Assembly (NCBI GenBank): GCA_903813345.2
Contig: CAIIXF020000011.1
Coordinates: 9,952,842-10,016,841 of the forward strand
DNA: 64,000 nucleotides
Source: Owenia fusiformis
Lineage: Eukaryota; Annelida; Polychaeta; Sabellida; Oweniidae
Direction of reading: 5' to 3'
Shown here: positions 21,376 to 31,690 of the stretch, piece after piece
Layout: every line of letters begins with the position of its first letter
How positions within the stretch are numbered: the first letter of the stretch is position 1
Notes under the pieces: model-generated
Seen by the model: the letters and a program-made list of their open reading frames with translations, nothing else
Databases searched by the model: none
What the model was told of the DNA's origin: nothing
Translations under genes and position numbers: made by a program

Positions 21376-21697
21376 CCAACATATGTCACTATGATGCCAT
21401 CGGTGATGTCATGAATCAAAGAAATTTCAACTATAATGTCATCATAGGCATCATCTAGTGCTGAAATGTCAACATTAGCTAGTTTTTTATTTTCGAGGAT
21501 ACTTTAAAGTATGTTAAAGTTACCTCTAACCCATATCTTTTGTCTAAATTTTTCTTTTTTTCAACGCTGCTCTGCCTACCGACTAGTGTTACTATAGCAA
21601 TCATAACTTTTTTTCTTCAAGGACCTATTCATTATAATTTAGGATTCTAATGTATGAATAGTGTAGGTATAGTGAGTGCGAATTTCAGCCAGATTAA

Positions 21698-22504
21698 CCC
21701 TACTATCACACCAAACTATTTCTCACTACGTTCTCGAAAACGGGCTTCAACTGTGTACGAACGGACTGGACCTACTAAGAACCGTTTGGGATCTATTTAC
21801 AAACTTAATCGAACGTACTCGAACGGGTATGTCCTCTAGAACTTAGACAATGCTCAAAATGTTCTCGTGGTCGTCACGTTCTACAATTAGAACGAGTGAT
21901 AACGTTCTAACGACGAGCTGGACGTACTACGAACGGAACCGTCGTACTTCAATCCTACTAGGGGCGTTTTAACAACGAGTTGGACTCTCCTAGGACGTGT
22001 TGAGAACGAGGTAGAACTAATTGCAACGCGTTTAAACTGATTAAGAACGTATTTAAGACTGCTTATGAACGAGTTAGCAAAAATATAGCTATCACACCAA
22101 ACAAGTTGCCACTGCGTTCTTCAAAACTGGTTTTAAACTGTGTGTGAACGGAATGAACGTAGCTGCAACTTTCTAAGGTCTATTTACGAACTTTATGAAC
22201 GTTCTCAGACGGGAATGTGATTTTAGAATTTTGAATCCATTCAAAATTCGATGGCGACCATACCGTTCTGTAATCAGGTCATGTTGACCTTCTAGGCTAA
22301 GGGACGCCTTCTACGACATTGCACACAGACGTGGTGCGACCTGAACGAACTGCGAACGAGATGGACCTATTGAAGACTGTTTAAGAACGAAGAAGCTAAT
22401 TATTTCAGACATATTTCCCGACCACAGCCAGATTGAGCCCGTTTTCCGACGTTTTCGTAGGACAGACAAGAACGAGTAAGAACTAGTTTGGTGTGATAGG
22501 GGGG
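21698..22504. mobile_element. ~807-bp element with CCCTATCACACC ends
   Basis: The left end is CCCTACTATCACACCAAAC and the inverted right end is CCCCCCTATCACACCAAAC. It is flanked by TAA (or TAAC) at 21,695 and 22,505; mariner copy 1 shows the empty site AGATTAACTGAG. A third terminus-like copy (CTATCACACCAAACAAGTTG) lies inside at about 22,089, followed by sequence resembling the left subterminal region. The element may therefore be two overlapping units or carry a subterminal duplication. The body is rich in GAACG/CGTTC words. No coding sequence was recognised. A 3-bp TAA target would fit PIF/Harbinger or ISL2EU-type elements, which is inference. Confidence 0.65.
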
Positions 22505-22553
22505 TAACTGAGAAATAAAAAAATTAGACTAATTTTGGAAAAACTTTATGAAC

Positions 22554-23352
22554 ATAAATAAAAAAAAATAAAAAAAAAAACCTTGCGCTGACCAGGAATC
22601 GACCCATGGCGAGCTGGATGACAGGTTTGCATTCTACCACTACACCATCAGTGCTTGCATGTTGTAAGTAAAGTATAATTCATAAAAGATGTAGTTTCCC
22701 TTCATATCAGTATTTAAATGAAAAACATTGCACTGACCAGGAATCGAACCACTGCCAGCTTGATGACAGGAGAGCATTCTACCACTGAACCATCCATCGG
22801 CCATGCTTTCATGTTGTAACTAAAGAATACTTCATAAATATGTAATTTCTCTTCATAACCTTATTTAAATGAAAAACATTGCACTGACCAGGAATCGACC
22901 CATGGCCAGCTGGATGACAGGTTAGCATTCTACCACTGAACCATCAGTGCTTTCATGTTGTAGGTAAAATATAATTCATTAAAAATGTAATTTCTCTTCA
23001 TATCAGTATTTAAATAAAAAATTGCACTGACCAGGAATCGACCCATGGCCAGCTGGATGACAGATTTGCATTCTACCACTGAACCATCAGTGCTTTCATG
23101 TTGTAAGTAAAGTATAATTCATAAAAAATGTAGTTTCTCTTTATATAAGTATTTAAATGAAAAACATTGCACTGACCAGGAATTGAACCATGGCCAGCTG
23201 GATGACAGGCGAGCATTCTACCACTAAACCATCAGGGCTTTCATGTTGCCCTAAAATATAATTCATAAAAAATGTAATTTCTTTACATATCAGTATTTAA
23301 ATGAAAAACCTTGCGCTGACCAGGAATCGACCCATGTTGAGCTGGATCACAA
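22554..23352 (-). repeat. tRNA-like tandem array, block 6
   Basis: Six minus-strand units with bodies starting near 22585, 22728, 22879, 23024, 23167 and 23309. A poly-A rich stretch (22,557-22,580) precedes the first, next to the clipped mariner end. The last body is cut after GAGCTGGATCACA and continues directly into the inverted satellite block, giving a sharp array/satellite junction at about 23,352. Confidence 0.8.
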
Positions 23353-24106
23353 GAGAATGCATGCGGTGGCTACCTACACCCACTATGCGGCTACAGAGGG
23401 TATAGAGGTAACCTTAGGAGAATGTATGCGGTATGCGGTCTAGTTCAACAAGTTAAACCTAGTCTGGGCCTTATTTCTTATCTGACATTTCTTGTGGCCC
23501 GCCCTAGGTTCAACATCCGTGCCTATTCGGCCTTTGATGCAAAATATTTTAATGACGGCCTTTGGCAGCGCATGGAATTCTATGCGCGTTTTATTAATAA
23601 CTGATAGTGAGAATTTGCATCCAATTAAAGCATAGCACGGAAGTTAAACCCAACCACGGCAACAAGAACACTCAGATTATAAATGAAAGCCGTGGTATTG
23701 GGTTTAACTTGTTGAACTATATGCGGTCTGGATATAACCCTAGGAGCAGGCTTGCGGAGGCTACGCTAGCTACGGCTAATCACGGTCTAGAGGTAAACCT
23801 AGGAGCTTGCATTCCGTGGCTACGCTAGCTACACTGGCTAGGCGACTTCAGAGGGTCTGGAGGTAACCCTAGGAGCAGGTATGCGGTGGCTTCGCTAGCT
23901 ATACTGGCTACATGACTACAGAGGGTATAGAGGTAACCTAACGAGAAGCCTAGGAGCAGGCATACGGTGGCTACGCAAACTACACTGGCTGCACGGCTAC
24001 AAAGGGTCTGAATGTAAGCCTAGGAGCATGCATTCGGTGGCTACGCTAGCTACACTGGCTACGCCACTACAGACGGCATAGATGTAACCTAAGAAGCATG
24101 CATGCT
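23353..24106 (-). repeat. 70-bp satellite, inverted edge block
   Basis: About seven diverged monomers of the central satellite in reverse orientation (CGGTGGCTACGCTAGCTACA, then CTGGAGGTAACCTAGGAGCA), once the 279-bp MITE at 23,441 is removed. Orientation flips at 24,095-24,106, where AGCATGCATGCT is a perfect 12-bp palindrome. Confidence 0.85.
23441..23719. mobile_element. 279-bp MITE with 9-bp target duplication
   Basis: The terminal inverted repeat is TAGTTCAACAAGTTAAACC on the left, with its reverse complement (one or two changes further in) on the right. TATGCGGTC is duplicated exactly at 23,432-23,440 and 23,720-23,728. A 9-bp duplication is typical of Mutator-like (MULE) transposition; hAT (8 bp) is less likely. 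An inner inverted pair (GTTAAACCCAACCACGGC near 23,643 and GCCGTGGTATTGGGTTTAAC near 23,690) forms a second hairpin. The 60-codon frame at 23,422-23,604 crosses the left boundary and is unlikely to be a gene. Confidence 0.75.
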
Positions 24107-25455
24107 GTGCATAGGCTTACATCCAGACCCTGCGTAGCAGCGTAGTCAGTGTAGCTAGCGTCGCCACCGAATGCCTGCTCCTTGGCTTACCTCCAGAACC
24201 TCTGTAGCCGCGTAGCGAATGTACGATACTAGCGTAGCCACCGCATGCATACTCCTTAGGTTACCTCTCTACACTCTGTAGTAACGTTCCAAGTGTAGCT
24301 ATCGTAGCCACCAAATGCATGCCCCTAGGCTTACTTCCAGATCCTCTCTAGCCGCGTGTCCAGTGTATCCTTGATACTATGCAGATAGCGTAGCCACCGA
24401 ACGTATGCTCTTAGGCTAACATCCAGACCCTGTGTAGCTGCGTAGCCGGTGTAGCTAGAGTAGCCACTCAATGCATGCTCCTAGGCTTACATCCAGACCC
24501 TGTGTAGCAGCGTAGTCAGAGTAGCTAGAGTAGATGGCGAATGCCTGCTCTTACCTCAAGAACCTCTGTAGCTGTTTAGCGAGTGTAGCTAGCGTAGCCA
24601 TCGCATGCATGCTCCTATGGTGACCTCCAGACCCTCTGTAGCCGTGTAGCAAGTGTAGCTAGCGTAGCTACCGCATGCATGCTCCTAAGGATATCTCCAG
24701 ACCCTCTGTAGCCGCGTAGCCAGTGTAACTTAGTGTAGCCACCGGATGCATGCTCCTAGGGTTACTTCTATATCATCTGTAGTTTGCGTAGCCAGTGTAG
24801 CTAGCGTAGCCACTGAATGCATGCTCCTAGGCTTACATCCAGATCCTGCGTAGCAACGTAGTCAGTGTAGCTAGAGTAGCCTCGGAATGCTTGCTCCTTG
24901 GTTTACCTCCAGCCGCGTTGCGAGTGTAGCAAACGAACCCATCGAATGCATGCTCCTAAGGATATCTCCAGACCCTCTGTAGTAGCGTAGCCAGTGTAGC
25001 TAGCGAATCCCCTGAATGCATGCTCCTAGGCTAGCTTCCAGACCGTGTGTAGTCGCGTAGACAGTGTAGCTAGCGTAGCCACCGCATGCATGCTCCAAAG
25101 GTTACCTCCAGACCCTCTGTAGCCGTGAAGCAAGTGTAGCTAGCGTAGCCACCGGATGCATGCTCCTAGGGTTACTTCTATATCCTCTGTAGTTTGCGTA
25201 GCCAGTGTAGCTAGCGTAGCCACTGAATGCAAGCTCCTAGGCTTATTTCCAGACCCTGTGAAGCCGCGTAGACAGTGTAGCTAGCGTAGCTACCGCATAC
25301 ATTCTCCTTAGGTTATCTCTATACCCTCTGTAGCCGTGTAGTGGGTGTAGTTAGCGTAGCCACCGCATGCATGCTCCTTGGGTTACCTCTATATACTCTG
25401 TAGAAGCACACCCAGTGTAGCTAGCGTAGCCCCTGAATGCATGCCCCTAGGCTTA
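24107..25455 (+). repeat. 70-bp satellite, diverged left segment
   Basis: About nineteen 70-bp monomers in forward orientation, more varied than those in the centre. A typical monomer has GCATGCTCCTAGG, a TTACNTCCAGACCCT segment, then four GTAGC words. No higher-order period is obvious here, as expected at a satellite edge. Confidence 0.85.
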
Positions 25456-26330
25456 CACTCCCCTCCATAAGTTTGGCAACCTTTTTCCGCCATTGAACTA
25501 CGTGTTAAAGCCTCTTTACCTTTGAATTTTTATTTACTTAACCTGCGATGAAAATACTTATACTATTGATGGAAACGTAATTTGACTTTAATTCCAATAC
25601 CTCCAAATTTTCTCAATTTTTTTCCTCAATTACAATAGGTCGAAAATTGATGATGAATTTGATGAATTTTTGAAAATCGACATTCCCATGTTAACCAATG
25701 GGAAATGGTAGGTTTGCTGCAAGTCATATGACAGAATATCCAGCCATCCGAGTCCTTGCAAAAAATACGAGTTAGACAGGTAATTGAATTTGCTAACTTT
25801 ATTTAACAAAAAATTGATATGTTTCTTCAGGTTCAACAAAGTTATAGGGCTTTAAAGTCAAAATTGTTTTTCAAAAAACCTCTCCCATTGAAATAACACA
25901 GGAGGCGAAAAATAATTTTCAAAAATGACTTTAAAGCGCTGTAACTTTAATATTCATCAAATAAACTAAACACTTAGTGTTCAAAAAAGTAAGACAATTC
26001 AATTTTCTATAGGAAAATATTTTTTGCTGAATCTTTTACTGAAAAGATATCCTGAATTTTGATTTGCCCTGAACCCTCCATTTCCCATTGGATTACATGA
26101 GAATGACGATTTTCAAAAATTCATCAAATTTATCATCAATTTTCGACCTATTGTAATTGAGGAAAAAAATTGAGAAAATTTGGAGGTATTGGAAATAAAG
26201 TCAAGTTACGTTTCCATTAATATCATAAGTTATTTCATCGCCGGTTAAGTAAATAAAAATTCAAACGTAAAGAGGCTTTAACACGTAGTTCAATGGAGAA
26301 AAAAGGTTGCCAAACTTATGGAGCGGAGTG
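25456..26330 (-). mobile_element. 875-bp foldback MITE, copy 2, inside the satellite
   Basis: It has the same length and ends as the copy at 3,381 but lies in the opposite orientation. It is flanked by TA at 25,454-25,455 and 26,331-26,332, interrupting the satellite word GGCTTACATCCAGACC, so the insertion point is unambiguous. One terminus has a change (GGAGCGGAGTG for GGAGGGGAGTG). The 69-codon frame at 25,630-25,839 is arm sequence. Confidence 0.9.
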
Positions 26331-27835
26331 TACATCCAGACCCTACATAGCAGCATAGTCAGTGTAGCTAGAGTAGCCTCCGAATGCCTGCTCCTTAGTT
26401 TACCTCGAGAACCTCTGTAGCCGCATAGCGAGTGTAGCTAGCGAAGCCACCGAATGCATGCTCCTAAGCTTACCTCCAGAACCTCTGTAGCCGCGTAGCG
26501 AGTGTAGCTAGCGAAGCCACCGAATGCATGCTCCTAAGGATATCTCCAGACCCTCTGTAGATGCAAAGCCAGTGTAGCTACCTCTATACCCTCTGTAGTG
26601 GCGTAGCCAGTGTAGCTAGCGTATCCCCTGAATGCATGCTCCTAGGCTAACTTCCAGACCGTGTGTAGTCGCGTAGCCACTGTAGCTAGCGTAGCCACTG
26701 AATGCATGCTCCTACGCTTACTTCCAGACCCTGTGTAGTGTAGCTAGAGTAGCCTCGGAATGCTTGCTCATTGGTTTACCTCCAGCCGCGTAGCGAGTGT
26801 AGCAAACGAACCCATCGAATGCATGCTCCTAAGGATATCTCCAGACCCTCTGTAGCCGCGTAGCGGGTGTACCTATCGTAGCCACCGCATGTATGCTCCT
26901 TAGGTTACCTCTATATACTCTGTAGTAGCACACCCAGTGTAGCTAGCGTAGCCACTGAATGCATGCTCCTAGGCTTACATCCAGACCCTGCGTAGCAGCA
27001 TAGTCAGTGTAGCTAGAGTAGCCTCCGAATGCCTGCACCTTGGTTTACCTCGAGAACCTCTGTAGCCGCATAGCGAGTGTAGGATACTAGCGTAGCCACC
27101 GCATGCATACTCTTTATGTTACCTCTATACACTCTGCAGTAGTGTACCCAATGTAGCTAGCGTAGCCACTGAATGCATGCTCCTAGGCTTACATCCAGAC
27201 CGAGTGTAGCAGCTTAGCCAGTGTGGTTAGCAAAGTCACCGATTGCCTGCTCCTAATCTTATCTCCAAAACATCTGTAGCAGCGTAGCGAGTGTAGCTAG
27301 TGAAGCCACCGAATGCATGCTCCTAAGGATATCTCTAGACCCTCTGTAGATGCAAAGCCAGTGTAGCTACCTCTATACCCTCTGTAGTGGCGTAGCCAGT
27401 GTAGCTAGCGTATCCCCTGAATGCATGCTCCTAGGCTAACTTCCAGACCGTGTGTAGTCGCGTAGACAGTGTAGCTAGCGTAGCCACCGCATGCATGCTC
27501 CAAAGGTTACCTCCAGACCCTCTGTAGCCGTGAAGCAAGTGTAGCTAGCGTAGATACTGCATGCATGCTCCTAAGGATACCTCAAGACCCTCTATAGCTG
27601 CGTAGCCACTGTAGCTAGCGTAGCCACTGAATGCATGCTCCTACGCTTACTTCCAGACCCTGCGTATCTGCGTAGACAGTGTAGCTGGCGTAGCTACCGC
27701 ATACATTCTCCTAAGGTTACCTCTATACCCTCTGTAGCCGCGTAGCGGGTGTATCTAGCGTAGCCACCGCATGCATGCTCCTTAGGTTACTTCTACTCTG
27801 TAGTAGCACTCCTAGTCAGCTAGCGAAGCTACTTA

Positions 27836-30800
27836 ATGCATGCTTCTAGGCTTACATCCAGACCCTGCGTAGCCAGTGTTGCTAGCGTAGCCACCAAATG
27901 CCTGCTCTTAAGATTACCTCATGAACTTCTAAAGCCGCGTAGCGAGTGTAGCTAGCGTTGCCACTGAATGCATGCTCCTAGGCTTACATCCAGATCCTGC
28001 GAAGCAACGTAGTCAGTGTAGCTAGAGTAGCCTCCGAATGCTTGCTCCTTGGTTTACCTCCAGCCGCGTAGCGAGTGTAGCAAACGAACCCATGGAATGC
28101 ATGCTCCTAAGGATATCTCCAGACCCTCTGTAGTAGCGTAGCCAGTGTAGCTAGCGAATCCCCTGAATGCATGCTCCTAGGATAGCTTCCAGACCGTGTG
28201 TAGCTGCGTAGACAGTGTAGCTAGCGTAGCAACCGCATGCATGCTCCAAAGGTTACCTCTATACCCTCTGTAGCCGCGTAGCGGGTGTACCTAGCGTAGC
28301 CAGCGCATGCATGCTCCTTAGGTTACCTCTATATACTCTGCAGTAGCACACCCAGTGTAGCTAGCGTAGCCACTGAATGCATGCTCCAGACCCTGCGTAG
28401 CAGCATATTCAGTGTAGCTAGAGTAGCCTCCGAATGCCTGCACCTTGGTTTACCTCGAGAACCTCTGTAGCCGCATAGCGAGTGTAGAATACTAGCGTAG
28501 CCACGGCATGCATACTCTTTATGTTACCTCTATACACTCTGCAGTAGTGTACCCAATGTAGCTAGCGTAGCCACTGAATGCATGCTCCTAGGCTTACATC
28601 GAGACCCAGTGTAGCCGCTTAGCCGATTGCCTGCTTCTAAGCTTATCTCAAGAACATCTGTAGCAGCGTATCAAGTGTAGCTAGCGAAGCCACCGAATGC
28701 ATGCTCCTAAGGATTTTCCAGACCCTCTGTAGATGCAAAGCTAGTGTAGCTACCTCTATACCCTCTGTAGTGGCGTAGCCAGTGTAGCTAGCGTATCCCC
28801 TGAATGCATGCTCCTAGGCTAACTTCCAGACCGTGTGTAGTCGCGTAGACAGTGTAGCTAGCGTAGCCACAGCATGCATGCTCCAAAGGTTACCTCCAGA
28901 CCCTCTGTAGCCGTGAAGCAAGTGTAGCTAGCGTAGATACCGCATGCATGATCCTAAGGATACCTCAAGACCCTCTATAGCTGCGTAGCCACTGTAGCTA
29001 GCGTAGCCCCTGAATGCATGCTCCTACGCTTACTTCCAGACCTTGTGTAGCTGCGTAGACAGTGTAGCTGGCGTATCTACCGCATACATTATCCTAATGT
29101 TACCTCTATACCCTCTGTAGCCGCGTAGCGGGTGTAGCTAGCGTAGCCACCGCATGCATGCTCCAAGGGTTACTTTTATATCCTCTGTAATTTGCGTAGC
29201 CAGTGTAGCTAGCGTAGCCAGTGTTGCTAGCGTAGCCACTGAATGCAAGCTCCTAGGCTTATTTCAAGACCCTGTGTAGCCGCGTAGACAGTGTAGCTAG
29301 CGTAGCTACCGCATACATTCTCCTTAGGTTACCTCTATACCCTCTGTAGCCGTGTAGTGGGTGTATTTAGCGTAGCCACCGCATGCATGCTCCTTAGGTT
29401 ACCTCTATATACTCTGTAGAAGCACACCCAGTTTAGCTACCGTAGCCCCTGAATGCATGCTCCTACGCTTACTTCCAGAACCTGCGTATCTGCGTAGACA
29501 GTGTAGCTGGCGTAGCTACCGCATACATTCTCCTAAGGTTACCTCTATACCCTCTGTAGCCGCGTAGCGGGTGTAGCTAGCGTAGCCACCGCATGCATGC
29601 TCCTTAGGTTACTTCTACTCTGTAGTAGCACTCCTAGTCAGCTAGCGAAGCTACTTAATGCATGCTTCTAGGCTTACATCCAGACCCTGCGTAGCCAGTG
29701 TTGCTAGCGTAGCCACCAAATGCCTGCTCTTAAGATTACCTCATGAACTTCTAAAGCCGCGTAGCGAGTGTAGCTAGCGTTGCCACTGAATGCATGCTCC
29801 TAGGCTTACATCCAGATCCTGCGAAGCAACGTAGTCAGTGTAGCTAGAGTAGCCTCCGAATGCTTGCTCCTTGGTTTACCTCCAGCCGCGTAGCGAGTGT
29901 AGCAAACGAACCCATGGAATGCATGCTCCTAAGGATATCTCCAGACCCTCTGTAGTAGCGTAGCCAGTGTAGCTAGCGAATCCCCTGAATGCATGCTCCT
30001 AGGATAGCTTCCAGACCGTGTGTAGCTGCGTAGACAGTGTAGCTAGCGTAGCAACCGCATGCATGCTCCAAAGGTTACCTCTATACCCTCTGTAGCCGCG
30101 TAGCGGGTGTACCTAGCGTAGCCAGCGCATGCATGCTCCTTAGGTTACCTCTATATACTCTGCAGTAGCACACCCAGTGTAGCTAGCGTAGCCACTGAAT
30201 GCATGCTCCAGACCCTGCGTAGCAGCATAGTCAGTGTAGCTAGAGTAGCCTCCGAATGCCTGCACCTTGGTTTACCTCGAGAACCTCTGTAGCCGCATAG
30301 CGAGTGTAGAATACTAGCGTAGCCACGGCATGCATACTCTTTATGTTACCTCTATACACTCTGCAGTAGTGTACCCAATGTAGCTAGCGTAGCCACTGAA
30401 TGCATGCTCCTAGGCTTACATCGAGACCCAATGTAGCCGCTTAGCCGATTGCCTGCTTCTAAGCTTATCTCAAGAACATCTGTAGCAGCGTATCAAGTGT
30501 AGCTAGCGAAGCCACCGAATGCATGCTCCTAAGGATTTTCCAGACCCTCTGTAGATGCAAAGCTAGTGTAGCTACCTCTATACCCTCTGTAGTGGCGTAG
30601 CCAGTGTAGCTAGCGTATCCCCTGAATGCATGCTCCTAGGCTAACTTCCAGACCGTGTGTAGTCGCGTAGACAGTGTAGCTAGCGTAGCCACAGCATGCA
30701 TGCTCCAAAGGTTACCTCCAGACCCTCTGTAGCCGTGAAGCAAGTGTAGCTAGCGTAGATACCGCATGCATGATCCTAAGGATACCTCAAGACCCTCTAT

Positions 30801-31690
30801 AGCTGCGTAGCCACTGTAGCTAGCGTAGCCCCTGAATGCATGCTCCTACGCTTACTTCCAGACCTTGTGTAGCTGCGTAGACAGTGTAGCTGGCGTATCT
30901 ACCGCATACATTATCCTAATGTTACCTCTATACCCTCTGTAGCCGCGTAGCGGGTGTAGCTAGCGTAGCCACCGCATGCATGCTCCTAGGGTTACTTTTA
31001 TATCCTCTGTAATTTGCGTAGCCAGTGTAGCTAGCGTAGCCAGTGTTGCTAGCGTAGCCACTGAATGCAAGCTCCTAGGCTTATTTCAAGACCCTGTGTA
31101 GCCGCGTAGACAGTGTAGCTAGCGTAGCTACCGCATACATTCTCCTTAGGTTACCTCTATACCCTCTGTAGCCGTGTAGTGGGTGTATTTAGCGTAGCCA
31201 CCGCATGCATGCTCCTTAGGTTACCTCTATATACTCTGTAGAAGCACACCCAGTTTAGCTAGCGTAGCCCCTGAATGCATGCTCCTAGGCTTACATCCAG
31301 ACCGTGTGTAGTCGCGTAGACAGTGTAGCTAGCGTAGCCACCGCATGCATGCTCCAAAGGTTACCTCCAGACCCTCTGTAGCCGTGAAGCAAGTGTAGCT
31401 AGCGTAGATACTGCATGCATGCTCCTAAGGATACCTCAAGACCCTCTATAGCTGCGTAGCCACTGTAGCTAGCGTAGCCACTGAATGCATGCTCCTACGC
31501 TTACTTCCAGAACCTGCGTATCTGCGTAGACAGTGTAGCTGGCGTAGCTACCGCATACATTCTCCTAAGGTTACCTCTATACCCTCTGTAGCCGCGTAGC
31601 GGGTGTATCTAGCGTAGCCACCGCATGCATGCTCCTTAGGTTACTTCTACTCTGTAGTAGCACTCCTAGTCAGCTAGCGAAGCTACTTAA
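27836..31690 (+). repeat. Satellite higher-order repeats of ~1.82 and ~2.03 kb
   Basis: The diagnostic word ACTTAATGCATGCTTCTAGG ends near 27,836, 29,655 and 31,690. The first interval (~1,820 bp, 26 monomers) is repeated almost base for base in the second, which has an extra ~210 bp, about three monomers. The first copy shows CATATTCAGTG near 28,400 where the second has CATAGTCAGTG, one of few differences. Confidence 0.75.

Larger units (their letters stand above)
19758..22553 (-). mobile_element. mariner-derived element, copy 3, carrying two nested elements
   Basis: This is the same mariner-derived sequence as copies 1 and 2, enlarged to 2.8 kb by nested insertions. Its left end is degenerate (CTGATACCTCATAAAGTTC) and its right end is clipped at GAAC before AATAAAAAAC. 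The inverted terminal regions remain recognisable (CAGTCAATCTGGCT; AGTGAGTGCGAATTTCAGCC). A Tc1-like element sits in the left inverted region and a CCCTATCACACC-ended element in the right one. Confidence 0.8.

Noticed and set aside
1-23352. Functional tRNA-Asp genes because the anticodon position reads GTC
   Set aside because: The body is Gly-like, the anticodon stem in that register has several mismatches and the T stem is poor, so Asp identity is not supported.
23422-23828. Two frames of 60 and 73 codons at the satellite edge
   Set aside because: The first crosses the MITE boundary; the second starts inside the MITE and continues into satellite. Neither resembles a protein I know.
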